Assembly: GCF_021699195.1 (NCBI RefSeq)
Contig: NZ_SSXE01000074.1
Span: forward strand, 1-42,564
Direction: 5' to 3'
DNA length: 42,564 bases
Origin: Nonomuraea sp. MG754425
GTDB taxonomy: Bacteria > Actinomycetota > Actinomycetes > Streptosporangiales > Streptosporangiaceae
Numbering within the stretch: the stretch's first letter is position 1; every line of letters begins with the position of its first letter. A program made the translations under genes and the position numbers. The notes beneath the pieces were generated by a model. It did no database searches. It was not told where the DNA came from and saw only the letters and a program-made list of their open reading frames with translations. Shown here piece by piece: positions 14,547-22,894 of this stretch.

Positions 14547-15122
14547 ATGAAGGTGGCGTGGATCGTGGCGCTGGCCGCCACGGCGGGGGTCCTGGGCCCC
14601 TGGGCGGCGGACGGCGACGGGCGCGCGGGGCGCGCGAAGCCCCGCCCGAGATCCGCCCCGGCCGCCGCGTTGAGCTGCGCCGTCGCCACCCCGGCCGGGC
14701 GTCCGCTGGAGTTCACGCCCAAGGTCGGACTCACGCCGCGCCGGGTCGAGGCGCGCGGCCTGCTGGAGCTCACCGGATGCGCCTCGCCCGACGGCACGGC
14801 CCCGGCGCTGCGCTCGGGGTGGGGCACCGTGAAGGCCACCGTCGAGGCGTCCTGCACCAGCGCCCGTCACGTGCGGGGCAGCGCCGTCATCACCTGGTTC
14901 GGGGCGAGCGGGCGGCCCGTCGGCACCTCCAGGCTGCGGGTCAGGGCCGATCGGCTCGTGGCCCAGCGTCCGGTGGACTCGTTGCTCACCGGCACCGTCG
15001 CGGCCGGGTGGCTGGCGAAGTCGCGTGTCAGGGGCGACATCACGCCCGCCGCGGCGATCCTCGGCTGCGCCGCGAACGGCATGTCCTCGATCCCGGGGCG
15101 CGGGCGCATCGAGTTCGGCTGA
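14547..15122 (+). CDS. Secreted protein of unknown function with four cysteines
   Basis: The 191-residue protein begins with a short basic start and a hydrophobic stretch (MKVAWIVALAATAGVLGPWAA), a likely signal peptide. The mature part is basic at first, then has four cysteines at LSCAV, LTGCAS, ASCTS and ILGCAAN, consistent with two disulphides in a small beta-rich domain. I do not recognise a family. GGAGG lies 5 bases before ATG 14547; the upstream in-frame ATG at 14529 lacks such a site. Its last codons and stop form one arm of a hairpin shared with the convergent carboxypeptidase gene. Confidence 0.65.
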   Translation: MKVAWIVALAATAGVLGPWAADGDGRAGRAKPRPRSAPAAALSCAVATPAGRPLEFTPKVGLTPRRVEARGLLELTGCASPDGTAPALRSGWGTVKATVEASCTSARHVRGSAVITWFGASGRPVGTSRLRVRADRLVAQRPVDSLLTGTVAAGWLAKSRVRGDITPAAAILGCAANGMSSIPGRGRIEFG

Positions 15123-15153
15123 CCGTCCGCGACGCCGTGCCGGATCAGCCGAA
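15114..15153. terminator. Bidirectional hairpin built from the two convergent gene ends
   Basis: TTCGGCTGA (15114-15122) and TCAGCCGAA (15145-15153) form a perfect 9-bp stem. Each arm encodes Phe-Gly-stop of one of the two convergent genes. Three further pairs are possible inside the 22-base loop. The stem would end both transcripts. Confidence 0.65.
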
Positions 15154-15987
15154 GGCCACCTGCTCGCCCGCGTAGTCGAGCAGCTTCTCCGCCGTCGAGA
15201 AGCGGCGCTCGTCCTGGTCGCCCAGCAGCACGCCCACGACCTGCAGGCCGTTGCGCTCACCGGCGAACAGCAGGCAGTACCTGGCCGCGTTCGTGTAGCC
15301 GGTCTTCACGCCCAGCACGTCGTCGGCCCGGGTGAGCAGCTTGTTGGTGTTGCGCCAGGTGTGCGCGCGGTGCACCTTGGTCTTGCCCACCTTGTGGCTG
15401 GTGCTCCCCACCACGGTCGCGAAGACGCTGCTCTCCAGCGCGAGCCGGGCCAGCTTCACCTGGTCGGCGGCCGTCGAGTAGCCGCCGTTGGCGGGGGTGG
15501 GCATGCCGTCGGCGTTGGTGTAGCGGGTGTCGCTGAGGCCGAGCGCGCGGGCGGCGCGGTTCATCTTGGCGATGAAGGCCGTCTTGCCGGGGCCGTAGTG
15601 CCGGGCCAGGGCGTTGGCCGCGTCGGCGCCCGAGGGCAGCATGAGCGCGTACAGCAGGTCCCTGGTGGTGAGGCGCTCGCCCGCGCGCAGGCCCGCCGTG
15701 GCGGCCCCGCCGCGGGCGGCGTACCTGACGTCCGTCGCGCCGATCGTGACCGTGTCGCTCATCCGGCCCTCCTGGAGCACGACGTACGCGGTCATCACCT
15801 TGACCAGGCTGGCCACCGGCAGGCGCTTGGTCTCCCGCTTGCCGAGGTGGACCGTTCCGGCGGAATCGACGACGTACGCCGCCTTGGCCCCCACGGCCGG
15901 CTCCTGCGCGGCCACGGCGGGGGAGGCCCCCACGACGAGGGACACCACGACAGCGCCTATCAAACGCCCAATACGCATGACCATCAT
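15145..15987 (-). CDS. D-alanyl-D-alanine carboxypeptidase (S11 penicillin-binding protein)
   Basis: The 280-residue protein has a signal peptide ending SPAVAA-QEP and the serine peptidase S11 motifs SLVK (S60, K63) and KTG (228-230). The second motif is SGA (119-121), where many PBP5-type enzymes have SGN; this substitution is common in actinomycete members. The enzyme trims the terminal D-alanine of peptidoglycan stem peptides outside the membrane. It lacks the C-terminal membrane-anchor domain of PBP5, so it may be released. Several ATG codons (15987, 15984, 15978) could start it and no Shine-Dalgarno decides between them. Confidence 0.85.
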   Translation of the reverse strand: MMVMRIGRLIGAVVVSLVVGASPAVAAQEPAVGAKAAYVVDSAGTVHLGKRETKRLPVASLVKVMTAYVVLQEGRMSDTVTIGATDVRYAARGGAATAGLRAGERLTTRDLLYALMLPSGADAANALARHYGPGKTAFIAKMNRAARALGLSDTRYTNADGMPTPANGGYSTAADQVKLARLALESSVFATVVGSTSHKVGKTKVHRAHTWRNTNKLLTRADDVLGVKTGYTNAARYCLLFAGERNGLQVVGVLLGDQDERRFSTAEKLLDYAGEQVAFG

Positions 15988-16088
15988 GTTGGCAGGAGAT
16001 CGAGCTTTCGTTTGCCGAACGCGGCCACGCGCCACCTATAGATGGGGGTAAATCATTGATAGATCCGATATGGCGGGGGGCGTCGGCC

Positions 16089-16289
16089 ATGGCAGGAAGG
16101 TTCGTCATCAGCGAGGACGGACAGGGTGGATACCGTTTCGCACTCGTCGCGAACAACGGCCAGACCCTGGCGGTCGGCGAGGGCTATCCGAGCAAGGTGG
16201 CCTGCGTGAACGGCATCGAGACCGTACGCAGGAACGCCCCCGGGGCCGTCATCGACGACCGGAGCGGGGGTCGCTCCAGGGAGATCTAG
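16089..16289 (+). CDS. DUF1508 (YegP-type) small protein
   Basis: The 66-residue protein shows the DUF1508 repeat once: GRFVISEDGQGGYRFALVANNGQTLAVGEGYPSKVACVNGIETVRRNA (read in parts). The fold is a small beta-alpha unit of unknown role found in stress-related contexts. ATG 16089 follows a G-rich stretch (GGGGGGCG). A TATAGA with TTGCCG 19 bp upstream (about 16017-16047) could be its promoter. Its stop overlaps the stop of the convergent DedA-like gene within a CTAG palindrome. Confidence 0.82.
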   Translation: MAGRFVISEDGQGGYRFALVANNGQTLAVGEGYPSKVACVNGIETVRRNAPGAVIDDRSGGRSREI

Positions 16290-16813
16290 GACGCGAGCGC
16301 CTGGTCGTCGGCCGCGCGCCGCCGCTTCCGCCTGCGCCGGACCGCCAGCCAGGCCACCAGCGCGACGACCAGCACGGCCACGGCCGCCGCCGTGAGGGGC
16401 GAGTGCCTGGCCAGCTCCAGCCAGCCGAACACGGCCGCCGACCCGCCGAACCACCACAGCGGGGCCCACGTCAGGCAGCCCAGCGCGCTGGCGACGACGT
16501 ACCAGGGGTAGGACACGCGCAGCGCGCCCGCCACCCACGGCAGCGTGTGCCGCAGCATGGGCACCCAGAAGCAGCCGTAGACGGCCAGCGCGCCCCAGCG
16601 CTCGACGACGCGCTCGATCTTCTCGATCCGCGCGCGGCCCGCCTTCACGCCGATGCGCGACTCGTAGAGCTTCTCGCCGAGCTTGCGCCCGACCCAGTAG
16701 TACACCTGGAACGCCCCGAACAGCGCCAGGATCAGAATGGCCCCGACCAGCCAGTACGGCAGCCCCAGCCAGAACGGCTCGGTCGGCGCGGGGACGGCGA
16801 CCAACGCGTGCAT
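16286..16813 (-). CDS. DedA-like (VTT domain) membrane protein
   Basis: The 175-residue protein has about five membrane segments. It carries the VTT/DedA pattern RWGALAVYGCFWVPMLRHTLPWVAGALRVSYPWYVVASALGCLTWA (in parts), with Arg and Pro in the re-entrant loop. DedA proteins are implicated in lipid (undecaprenyl phosphate or phosphatidylethanolamine) translocation and proton-dependent membrane homeostasis. It is a little shorter than E. coli DedA. ATG 16813 has GGAGGGG 13 bases upstream; a further ATG at 16837 is less likely. A candidate iron box lies 27 bp before the start. The very basic C-terminus (RRRRKRRR) faces the cytoplasm. Confidence 0.75.
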   Translation of the reverse strand: MHALVAVPAPTEPFWLGLPYWLVGAILILALFGAFQVYYWVGRKLGEKLYESRIGVKAGRARIEKIERVVERWGALAVYGCFWVPMLRHTLPWVAGALRVSYPWYVVASALGCLTWAPLWWFGGSAAVFGWLELARHSPLTAAAVAVLVVALVAWLAVRRRRKRRRAADDQALAS

Positions 16814-16840
16814 CGTCCGACCACCACCCCTCCGCATGCC

Positions 16841-16859
16841 TTAGGCCAGGCTTACCTTA
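16841..16859 (-). promoter_or_regulatory. Candidate DtxR/IdeR/DmdR iron box
   Basis: TTAGGCCAGGCTTACCTTA matches 15 of 19 positions of the known actinobacterial iron-box consensus (TTAGGTTAGSCTAACCTAA). It lies 27 bp upstream of the DedA-like ATG, where a repressor would block initiation. Iron control of this gene is inference. Confidence 0.6.
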
Positions 16860-16890
16860 CGTCACGGCAATGCCGATGGCCACACCGGCT

Positions 16891-16939
16891 GCAACCCACC
16901 CGCAACGGGTGCAACCGGCCGACAACCAGCGCTCAACCA
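16891..16939 (+). promoter_or_regulatory. Five helically phased CAACC repeats (SARP-type site candidate)
   Basis: CAACC or CAACG starts at 16892, 16903, 16912, 16923 and 16934, giving spacings of 11, 9, 11 and 11 bp. SARP regulators are known to bind heptamer direct repeats at about 11-bp spacing just before the -10 element. Twelve bases after the last repeat comes TCTATG, a weak -10. The array lies 40-90 bp upstream of the gene at 16980, and a large SARP gene is next to it. Confidence 0.5.
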
Positions 16940-16979
16940 CCTGGCCCCACTCTATGGGTGAGACAAAGGGGTGTTGACG

Positions 16980-17492
16980 ATGCCGACGACGAGCGCGGCC
17001 GTGCTGGCCAGCGGGACCGCCACCGCCGCCAAGCTGTTCGTGGCGGCCCTCGCCTTCACCAGCGCCTACGTCGGCCTGTCCGCCTACGGCCACGCCGGCA
17101 CCACTGCCCCGCCCGCCACGACGATCACCCTGTCGGCCCGCGAACTGCCCATCAGCACCCCCGCCGCCGGGCAGCCCGCCACGGCCGGCGAGGTCACCGT
17201 GGGCATCCGGGCGGACGCCGCGGCGGGCTGCCTCAGGACGTACGTCGCCCGCAGCCTCGTGCTCAACCCCCGGCCCGCCGAGGCCGTCGCCCTGCGCTGG
17301 AAGCTGGCCCGCTGGAGCCCCACGACCAAAGGGTGGCGCACCTACCTGGCCGGCCACGACAGCTTCGCCGCCGCCCGGCGCGCGGTCGAGTGGCGCCCCC
17401 ACATCTCCGCCAACCCCGGCTGGTACCGGGTCGAGCTCACGGTCGAGGGCGCCGGGACGCTCAGGAGCGATCGTTTCCAGGTGAGCTGCTGA
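16980..17492 (+). CDS. Membrane-anchored or secreted protein of unknown function
   Basis: The 170-residue protein has a hydrophobic N-terminal segment (AAKLFVAALAFTSAYVGLSAY, about 17-37), a signal or anchor. An extracytoplasmic part follows with two cysteines, one mid-protein and one as the last residue (FQVSC). AAAGGGG stands 8 bases before ATG 16980; a GTG at 16971 is in frame but closer to that site. No family recognised. Its 3' end overlaps the 3' end of the convergent SARP gene by 32 bp. Phased repeats upstream suggest control by that SARP or a relative. Confidence 0.65.
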   Translation: MPTTSAAVLASGTATAAKLFVAALAFTSAYVGLSAYGHAGTTAPPATTITLSARELPISTPAAGQPATAGEVTVGIRADAAAGCLRTYVARSLVLNPRPAEAVALRWKLARWSPTTKGWRTYLAGHDSFAAARRAVEWRPHISANPGWYRVELTVEGAGTLRSDRFQVSC

Positions 17493-20400
17493 CCGACTGC
17501 CGCGCCGCCTCCACCCAGCGCGGCACGCCCACCCGCTCGGCCACCTCCAGGGCCTTCGCGTAGTGCTCGCGCGCCGCGTCGGGCTGCCCCAGCCGGATGG
17601 CCAGGTCGCCGAGCGTCAGCGCCACCGGCCACAACGCGACCACGCCGGTGCCCGCGCCCGCCACCCGGTCGGCGAACGGCTTGAGCTTGTCGTAGCAGTC
17701 GACCATCCGCTCCCGGTCGTCGAGCAGCATCCCGGCCAGCGCCCGCCAGGTCATCGCCAGCTCGTACAGGAAGTCGGGGCGCACCGGCGGCCGGGTCGCG
17801 GCCACGGCCTTGGCGTCGCTGAGGTGCCCGGCCGAGGCCAGCGCCAGCGCGTACGCGTCGAGGGTCCACTTGGCGCCGCGCAGATGCTTCTCGGCCAGCA
17901 GGTCCACCGTATCGGCCGCCCGGCCCGCCACCAGGTTCAGGCAGAACGTGGTGATCAGCGGCAGGTCCTGGCGGCCCTCCAGCATGCCCGCCCGCGCGGT
18001 CATCCTGGCCGCCTCCCGGTAGGCCCGCTCGGCGCCCTCGTAGTCGCCGGAGATCATCAGCCGCTGGCCGGAGTACCAGACGACGACCGCGGCGGGCGCC
18101 GACAGGTCGTACTGCTTGGCCAGGCGGTCGGCCGCCGCCGCGTGCTCGTCGGCCACGGCGAACTCGCCCCTGGCCGCCGCGCACTCCAGCAGCACCAGGT
18201 GGGCCAGCGCCTGCGTGGCCATCTGCCCGGAACGCTGGGCGACCTCCAGCAGCTCCCGGCCGATGCTCTCGCGCGAGTCGACCGCGGGGATGTCGTACGA
18301 CTGCCGCAGCCGTCCGCTCAGCGCCGCCGCGATCAGGGTCGGATCGCCGCTCTGCCGGGCCAGCTCCAGCGCCTCCAGCGACGCCTGCCGCCCCCGCTCG
18401 GGCGAGGAGGAGCCCTCCAGCTCCAGCGCCAGCGTGGTCAGCAGGCTCGCCCGCAGCCGCTGCTCGCCCGCGGGCAACTCCATGAGCGCCTTCTCGGTGA
18501 CGTCCACGATCTCCCACGCGGTGCGGGTGAAGTCGCGGGCGATGCCCTTGTGCGGCACGGCCAGCGACGCCGCCACCTTCGCGGTGATCTCCAGGTCGCC
18601 CAGCGGCAGCGCGGCGTCCATGGCCTGACGGCGCAGCACCCGCGCCGAGGTCATGTCGCCGCACAACGCCAGCGCCCTGATCTGGCGCAGCATGAGCCGC
18701 AGCCGCTCCTTGGCCCGCTCGGGCCGCTGCTCGCCGCTCTGCTCGTCGCCGCGCGACCGGTCGAACGCGGCGATGGCCTGCTCCCACAGCGTGGCCGCCT
18801 CGCGGTGCGCGAAGCGCCGCTCGGCCTGCTCGGCCGCCAGGCCCGCGTAGTGCACCGCCTTGCCGGCGGCGTCGGCCAGGAAGTAGTGGTGGGCCAGCGC
18901 CGACACCTCGGACGGCGTGCGCTGCTCGATGACCGCCGCCACGCTCGCGTGCAGCCGGGTGCGGCGCAGCCTGGAGGCGTCGGAGTAGATCGTGTCGCGC
19001 ACCAGGTCGTGATCGAAGCGCAGCATCCCGGGGCCCGGCTCGGTCACCAGCCCCGCCAGCAGCGCCGCCTCGACGGCCTCGATCACCGCCTCGGCGTCGA
19101 CCGCCACCGCGATCAGCACGTCCAGATCGACGTCGCGGCCGATCACCGCGGCCTGGAGCAGGATCTGCTGCGCCCCTGCGGGCAGCCGGGAGATGCGCCG
19201 CCGCAGCACGTCACGCACCCCGGACGGCACCCGCGAGAGCACCTCGGTGGCGCTGGCCCGGTCGGCCGCGCCCTCGGCGTCGAGCAGGCGCACGGTCTCG
19301 CGGACGAAGAACGGGTTGCCGCCCGTGCGCTCGACGATCGACTCGACCGCGTCCTCGTCGATATCGCGTACGCAGGTCGCCTTGACCAGCTCGGCCACGG
19401 CCTTCGGGTCGAGCCCCGACAGCCCGACCCGCACCGGGCTGAGCCGGGCCAGGGCGGCCAGCACGTCGGACTGGCGGTCGTCGAGCTCGCTCTCCCTGCA
19501 CGTCACCACGAGCAGCACCCGGCTGGTCGCCAGCAGGCTCGGCAGCGCGCGCAGCAGGGCGAGCGTCTGGTCGTCGGCCCAGTGCAGGTCTTCGAGCGTC
19601 AGCAGGACGGGCCCGCGCCGCGCCACGCCCGCCAGGTAACCGCCGACCGCGCGGTGCAGCCGGAACCCGCCGGACGCCTCGTCCTCGTCGGGGTCGGGGG
19701 CGGTGTCGTCGAGCAGCGGCGCGAGGAGCTGGGCGTACTCGCCCGCGCCGGTCATCGCGGTGAGCGCGCGCAGGATCTCCACCCAGGCCCAGCCGGGCGG
19801 GGTGGCGCTGGAGTCGGGGCAGGCGCCGGAGGCGGTGATCCAGCCGTCGGCGGCCAGCCTGCCCTCGAGCTGGCGCAGCAGCGTGGTCTTGCCCGCGCCG
19901 GCGACCCCGGTCAGGATCGCGACCTGGAAGCGGCCGGTCCGCGAGGCGGCCGTGGTGAGCCTGGACAGCTCGGCGTCGCGGCCGACGAACGGCTCGGGCT
20001 CCAGCGGCGGCGGCTCGACGTGGGTGGCGGGGCGCGGCGGCCAGGTGTCGCCGACCGGCGTGGCGGGCCGCTGCGCCCGCGCGGCCGCGGGCGCCAGCTC
20101 CAGCTCGGGGGCCTGGGCCAGGATGTCGGATTCGAGCTTGCGCAGCGCGGGCCCCGGGTCGATGCCGAGCTCGTCGGCCAGGATGTTGCGCGCCCGGCGC
20201 AGCGCGGCCAGCGCGTCGCCCTGCCGGCCGCAGCGGTAGAGGCCGAGCGCCAGCAGCCGCCAGCCCTCCTCGCGCAGCGGATGCTCGGTGGTGAGCGCCT
20301 CGAGGTCGGGCACGGTCTCGGCGTGCAGGCCGAGCCGCAGCCCGGTGTCGGAGTGCCGCTCGCGGGACACCAGCCGCAGCTCCGTCAGCCGGTTGACCTC

Positions 20401-20862
20401 GGCCTCGGCCCACGTCTGGTCGGCGAAGTCGGAGTAGGGGGTGCCGCGCCACAGGCCCAGCGCCTTCTCCAGGCGGGTGCGGGCGGACTGCGGGTCGCCC
20501 TCTTCGAGGTGCTCGCCCGCGGCCCGGACGAGCTGCTCGAAGCGCAGCGCGTCGACCTGGTCGGGGGCCACCCGCAGGGCGTAGCCGGACGCGACCGTCA
20601 CCAGCAGCCGGTTGGGACCCCCGCGCGGGCGGCCCGGTTCGAGCACCCGGCGCAGCCGCGAGATGTAGACCTGCAGCCCCGACTGCGCGCCCTTGGCCGC
20701 GTCGTCGTCCCACAGATCGTAAAGAAGGGTGTCAACAGGAACGACCTGACCTCTTGCCACGAGCAGCCGGGCGAGAACGGCCCGCTGCCGCAACCCGCCG
20801 AGGTCGAGCTCGTCGTCGTGTTCGTACGCCTCGACTGGCCCCAGAACTCGGAACGCCACCAT
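17461..20862 (-). CDS. SARP/AfsR-family regulator with BTAD, AAA ATPase and TPR-like region
   Basis: The protein has about 1,133 residues. It starts with an OmpR-type winged-helix domain (FRVLGPVEAYE to about residue 95), followed by a bacterial transcriptional activator domain (about 100-245). After a Pro-rich linker comes an AAA/NACHT-like ATPase with Walker A GVAGAGKTT (about 319-327 from this start) and Walker B LLTLEDLHWADD. About 550 residues of helical, TPR-like repeats make up the rest. Such large SARPs activate antibiotic or developmental genes, with the ATPase acting as a switch. I start at ATG 20862; GTG 20874 is equally open and neither has a good ribosome site. No biosynthetic cluster lies in the window, so its targets may be distant, apart from the gene at 16980. 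Confidence 0.88.
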   Translation of the reverse strand: MVAFRVLGPVEAYEHDDELDLGGLRQRAVLARLLVARGQVVPVDTLLYDLWDDDAAKGAQSGLQVYISRLRRVLEPGRPRGGPNRLLVTVASGYALRVAPDQVDALRFEQLVRAAGEHLEEGDPQSARTRLEKALGLWRGTPYSDFADQTWAEAEVNRLTELRLVSRERHSDTGLRLGLHAETVPDLEALTTEHPLREEGWRLLALGLYRCGRQGDALAALRRARNILADELGIDPGPALRKLESDILAQAPELELAPAAARAQRPATPVGDTWPPRPATHVEPPPLEPEPFVGRDAELSRLTTAASRTGRFQVAILTGVAGAGKTTLLRQLEGRLAADGWITASGACPDSSATPPGWAWVEILRALTAMTGAGEYAQLLAPLLDDTAPDPDEDEASGGFRLHRAVGGYLAGVARRGPVLLTLEDLHWADDQTLALLRALPSLLATSRVLLVVTCRESELDDRQSDVLAALARLSPVRVGLSGLDPKAVAELVKATCVRDIDEDAVESIVERTGGNPFFVRETVRLLDAEGAADRASATEVLSRVPSGVRDVLRRRISRLPAGAQQILLQAAVIGRDVDLDVLIAVAVDAEAVIEAVEAALLAGLVTEPGPGMLRFDHDLVRDTIYSDASRLRRTRLHASVAAVIEQRTPSEVSALAHHYFLADAAGKAVHYAGLAAEQAERRFAHREAATLWEQAIAAFDRSRGDEQSGEQRPERAKERLRLMLRQIRALALCGDMTSARVLRRQAMDAALPLGDLEITAKVAASLAVPHKGIARDFTRTAWEIVDVTEKALMELPAGEQRLRASLLTTLALELEGSSSPERGRQASLEALELARQSGDPTLIAAALSGRLRQSYDIPAVDSRESIGRELLEVAQRSGQMATQALAHLVLLECAAARGEFAVADEHAAAADRLAKQYDLSAPAAVVVWYSGQRLMISGDYEGAERAYREAARMTARAGMLEGRQDLPLITTFCLNLVAGRAADTVDLLAEKHLRGAKWTLDAYALALASAGHLSDAKAVAATRPPVRPDFLYELAMTWRALAGMLLDDRERMVDCYDKLKPFADRVAGAGTGVVALWPVALTLGDLAIRLGQPDAAREHYAKALEVAERVGVPRWVEAARQSVSSSPGNDRS

Positions 20863-20940
20863 GTCAGCCGCCACGCTATGCGGGCCTGCGAATCACGCAC
20901 AAGGCCCGTGGTCGAATAGCGCGTGAAGGGTTTGGGATTG

Positions 20941-22002
20941 TCACTGAGTGGCCTTCGAGATCGCGGACGGGGGCTCCGCGCCGGCGTTCCGGCCGTTGCG
21001 CCTGCGCAGCAGTGCCCATGCGCCCAGTGCCAGGCCGCCGAACGGGATCTCGATAGTGTAAGTCCAGAAGCCGAAGAGCAGTGCGGTCGCGGTCGCCGGA
21101 GCGACCGGCACGCCGAAGGCCGAGGTGAGCAGCAGCACCACGCCGCCCTCCATGATCCCGGCCCCGCTGGGGGTGATCAGCGCGCTGGTCAGCACGCGCG
21201 ACAGGGCGAAGACCGCGATCGACTGGGCCAGGCCAGGCCAGGCCCCGACGGCCTGCATGCAGACGGCCATGATCGCCCACTGGAAGCCGAGGAAGAACAC
21301 CATGCCGAGCGACAGTCCGGGCCACCGCGTGCGTACGACACCGGCGGTGTCGGCGCGCAGCCGGTGGAACGCGTCGGAGGCGTGGAACTTCAGCCGCAGC
21401 ACCCGCGTCACCGCGTCGAGGCCCTTGCCCAGCCAGGTGGCCGCGCGCTCCCAGTACAGCGCGACGGCCACGACCACGCACAGCACGAGGATGGAGATCG
21501 CGCCGGTCCAGCCCGCGTTGGCGACGGTCGGGTTGGGCGCCTGCCCCGCGGCGAGCAGCCCGATGATGCCGACGGCGGGCAGCACGAACCTGAACAGCGT
21601 GTTCCACACGCCGCTGACCAGCGTCATGACCACGAAGGCGCGGTTGGTGAAGCCCCAGCCCTTGGTCATCGCCCACGACACCGCCACACCGACGGCCCCG
21701 CCGAACGGCAGCAGGTTGCTCACCGCGCTGCCCGCCGCGTTGAGCGTCAGGGCCTGGAGGTTGTTCAGGCCGGGCAGGGAGTTGGTCAGCACGAACGTGT
21801 AGGCGAGCAGGCTGAGCAGCCACAACGCGGTCATCAGCGCGACCTCGCCCGCGTCGAGCGAGCCGAACACCCTGCCGATCTCGGCCCAGGAGACCGGTTT
21901 GCCGGTCAACGCCTGCACGATCTGGGGGAGGTAGACCACGAGCAGCACTGCCAGCCCGAGCGACAGCGCGGACAAGGTGATCTGTAGCCACTTGTTCTTC
22001 AT
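20941..22002 (-). CDS. Lysylphosphatidylglycerol-synthase TM-region family protein
   Basis: The 353-residue protein has about eight to nine membrane helices and the family pattern NNLQALTLNAAGSAVSNLLPFGGAVGVAVSW and ITPSGAGIMEGGVVLLL (both in parts). This UPF0104/AglD-like region occurs without the catalytic lysyltransferase domain in proteins linked to lipid flipping or membrane glycosylation. ATG 22002 has no clear Shine-Dalgarno. It follows the PIG-L gene by 50 bp on the same strand, so the two may be one transcript handling the same lipid-linked substrate. Confidence 0.8.
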   Translation of the reverse strand: MKNKWLQITLSALSLGLAVLLVVYLPQIVQALTGKPVSWAEIGRVFGSLDAGEVALMTALWLLSLLAYTFVLTNSLPGLNNLQALTLNAAGSAVSNLLPFGGAVGVAVSWAMTKGWGFTNRAFVVMTLVSGVWNTLFRFVLPAVGIIGLLAAGQAPNPTVANAGWTGAISILVLCVVVAVALYWERAATWLGKGLDAVTRVLRLKFHASDAFHRLRADTAGVVRTRWPGLSLGMVFFLGFQWAIMAVCMQAVGAWPGLAQSIAVFALSRVLTSALITPSGAGIMEGGVVLLLTSAFGVPVAPATATALLFGFWTYTIEIPFGGLALGAWALLRRRNGRNAGAEPPSAISKATQ

Positions 22003-22052
22003 CGGGGTCCAGTCTGCCGGGTGGCGGCCGGCGGCCTCGTCGTTCTGCGGGA

Positions 22053-22871
22053 CTAGGCGGGCCACCGGTCGAAGGGATGACTGAGGCGGGCGCCGGGGGG
22101 CAGGTCGCGGCGGACGTACCACTCGGTGCCGAAGACGTAGCGGTAGAAGGGCCGGGGGACCTTCAGCATGACGGCGAGCGTGCGGTCGCTGTCGCCGCCG
22201 CTGGCCTGGGAGGCGTGCGCGGCCATGGAGGCGCGCTTCTGTTTGGCGTACTTCCTGACGTTGACCCGGTGGGTGATCGCCTCGCCCGGCGAGTACGCGC
22301 TCTCGAACGTGCGCACGTCGAACTCCGGCGGGAACTTGTAGAACCGGCCCGCCACCCGCAGCAGCCACAGCAGCGGATCGCGGTTGACCGTCGCCTCCAG
22401 GACGATCTCCGTGCCCGCGATCTTGGCCGCCCGCTTGCCCACGCGGTGCACCTGCACGTGGTCGGGGTGCCCGTAGCCGCCCGCCGGGTCGTAGATCGCC
22501 AGCAGGTCGGCCTTCTCCTCCTGGAGGATCGCGGCCAGCGCCTTGGCGGCCTCCTCGGTGTCGGCGTCGATGAAGGCGTTGTCGGGGCGTTCCTCGGCGC
22601 TGCCGCCCTTGGGGCTCAGCCCGGAGTCGCCGTAGCCGAGGCACTCGACGCGGGCGCAGCCGAGTTGCGCGGCCGACTGGTACAGCTCCCTGATCCGGGT
22701 CTCGCCCAGCGCGTCGCCGGGCTCCATCTCGGCCAGGCCGCGCTCGCCGGCGGTGGCCACCACGAGCACCACGCGGTGTCCTTCGGCCGCGAGCATCGCC
22801 ATGGTGCCCGCCGTCAGCAGGGCCTCGTCGTCGGGATGGGCGTGGAAGAACACAGCGGTACGTGGAGGCAC
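22053..22871 (-). CDS. PIG-L family N-deacetylase
   Basis: The 272-residue protein has HAHPDDE at 10-16, with zinc ligands expected at H12 and D15, and GYGHPDHVQVH near 132-142 supplying the third histidine. The family removes acetyl groups from GlcNAc-linked compounds: GlcNAc-phosphatidylinositol, the mycothiol precursor (MshB), mycothiol conjugates (Mca), or antibiotics. The C-terminal part (YRYVFGTEWYVRRDLPPG) fits the MshB/Mca-like branch, but which one cannot be told. GTG 22871 starts it. The divergent GT4 gene starts only 23 bp away, a pairing that also suggests GlcNAc transfer followed by deacetylation. Confidence 0.87.
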   Translation of the reverse strand: MPPRTAVFFHAHPDDEALLTAGTMAMLAAEGHRVVLVVATAGERGLAEMEPGDALGETRIRELYQSAAQLGCARVECLGYGDSGLSPKGGSAEERPDNAFIDADTEEAAKALAAILQEEKADLLAIYDPAGGYGHPDHVQVHRVGKRAAKIAGTEIVLEATVNRDPLLWLLRVAGRFYKFPPEFDVRTFESAYSPGEAITHRVNVRKYAKQKRASMAAHASQASGGDSDRTLAVMLKVPRPFYRYVFGTEWYVRRDLPPGARLSHPFDRWPA

Positions 22872-22894
22872 AAGCCCAGATTAGTGTGGGAGGG

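Noticed and set aside
17563..20919. 1,118-residue plus-strand open frame
   Set aside because: It is antisense to the SARP gene, which has clear domains; long shadow frames are expected at this GC content.
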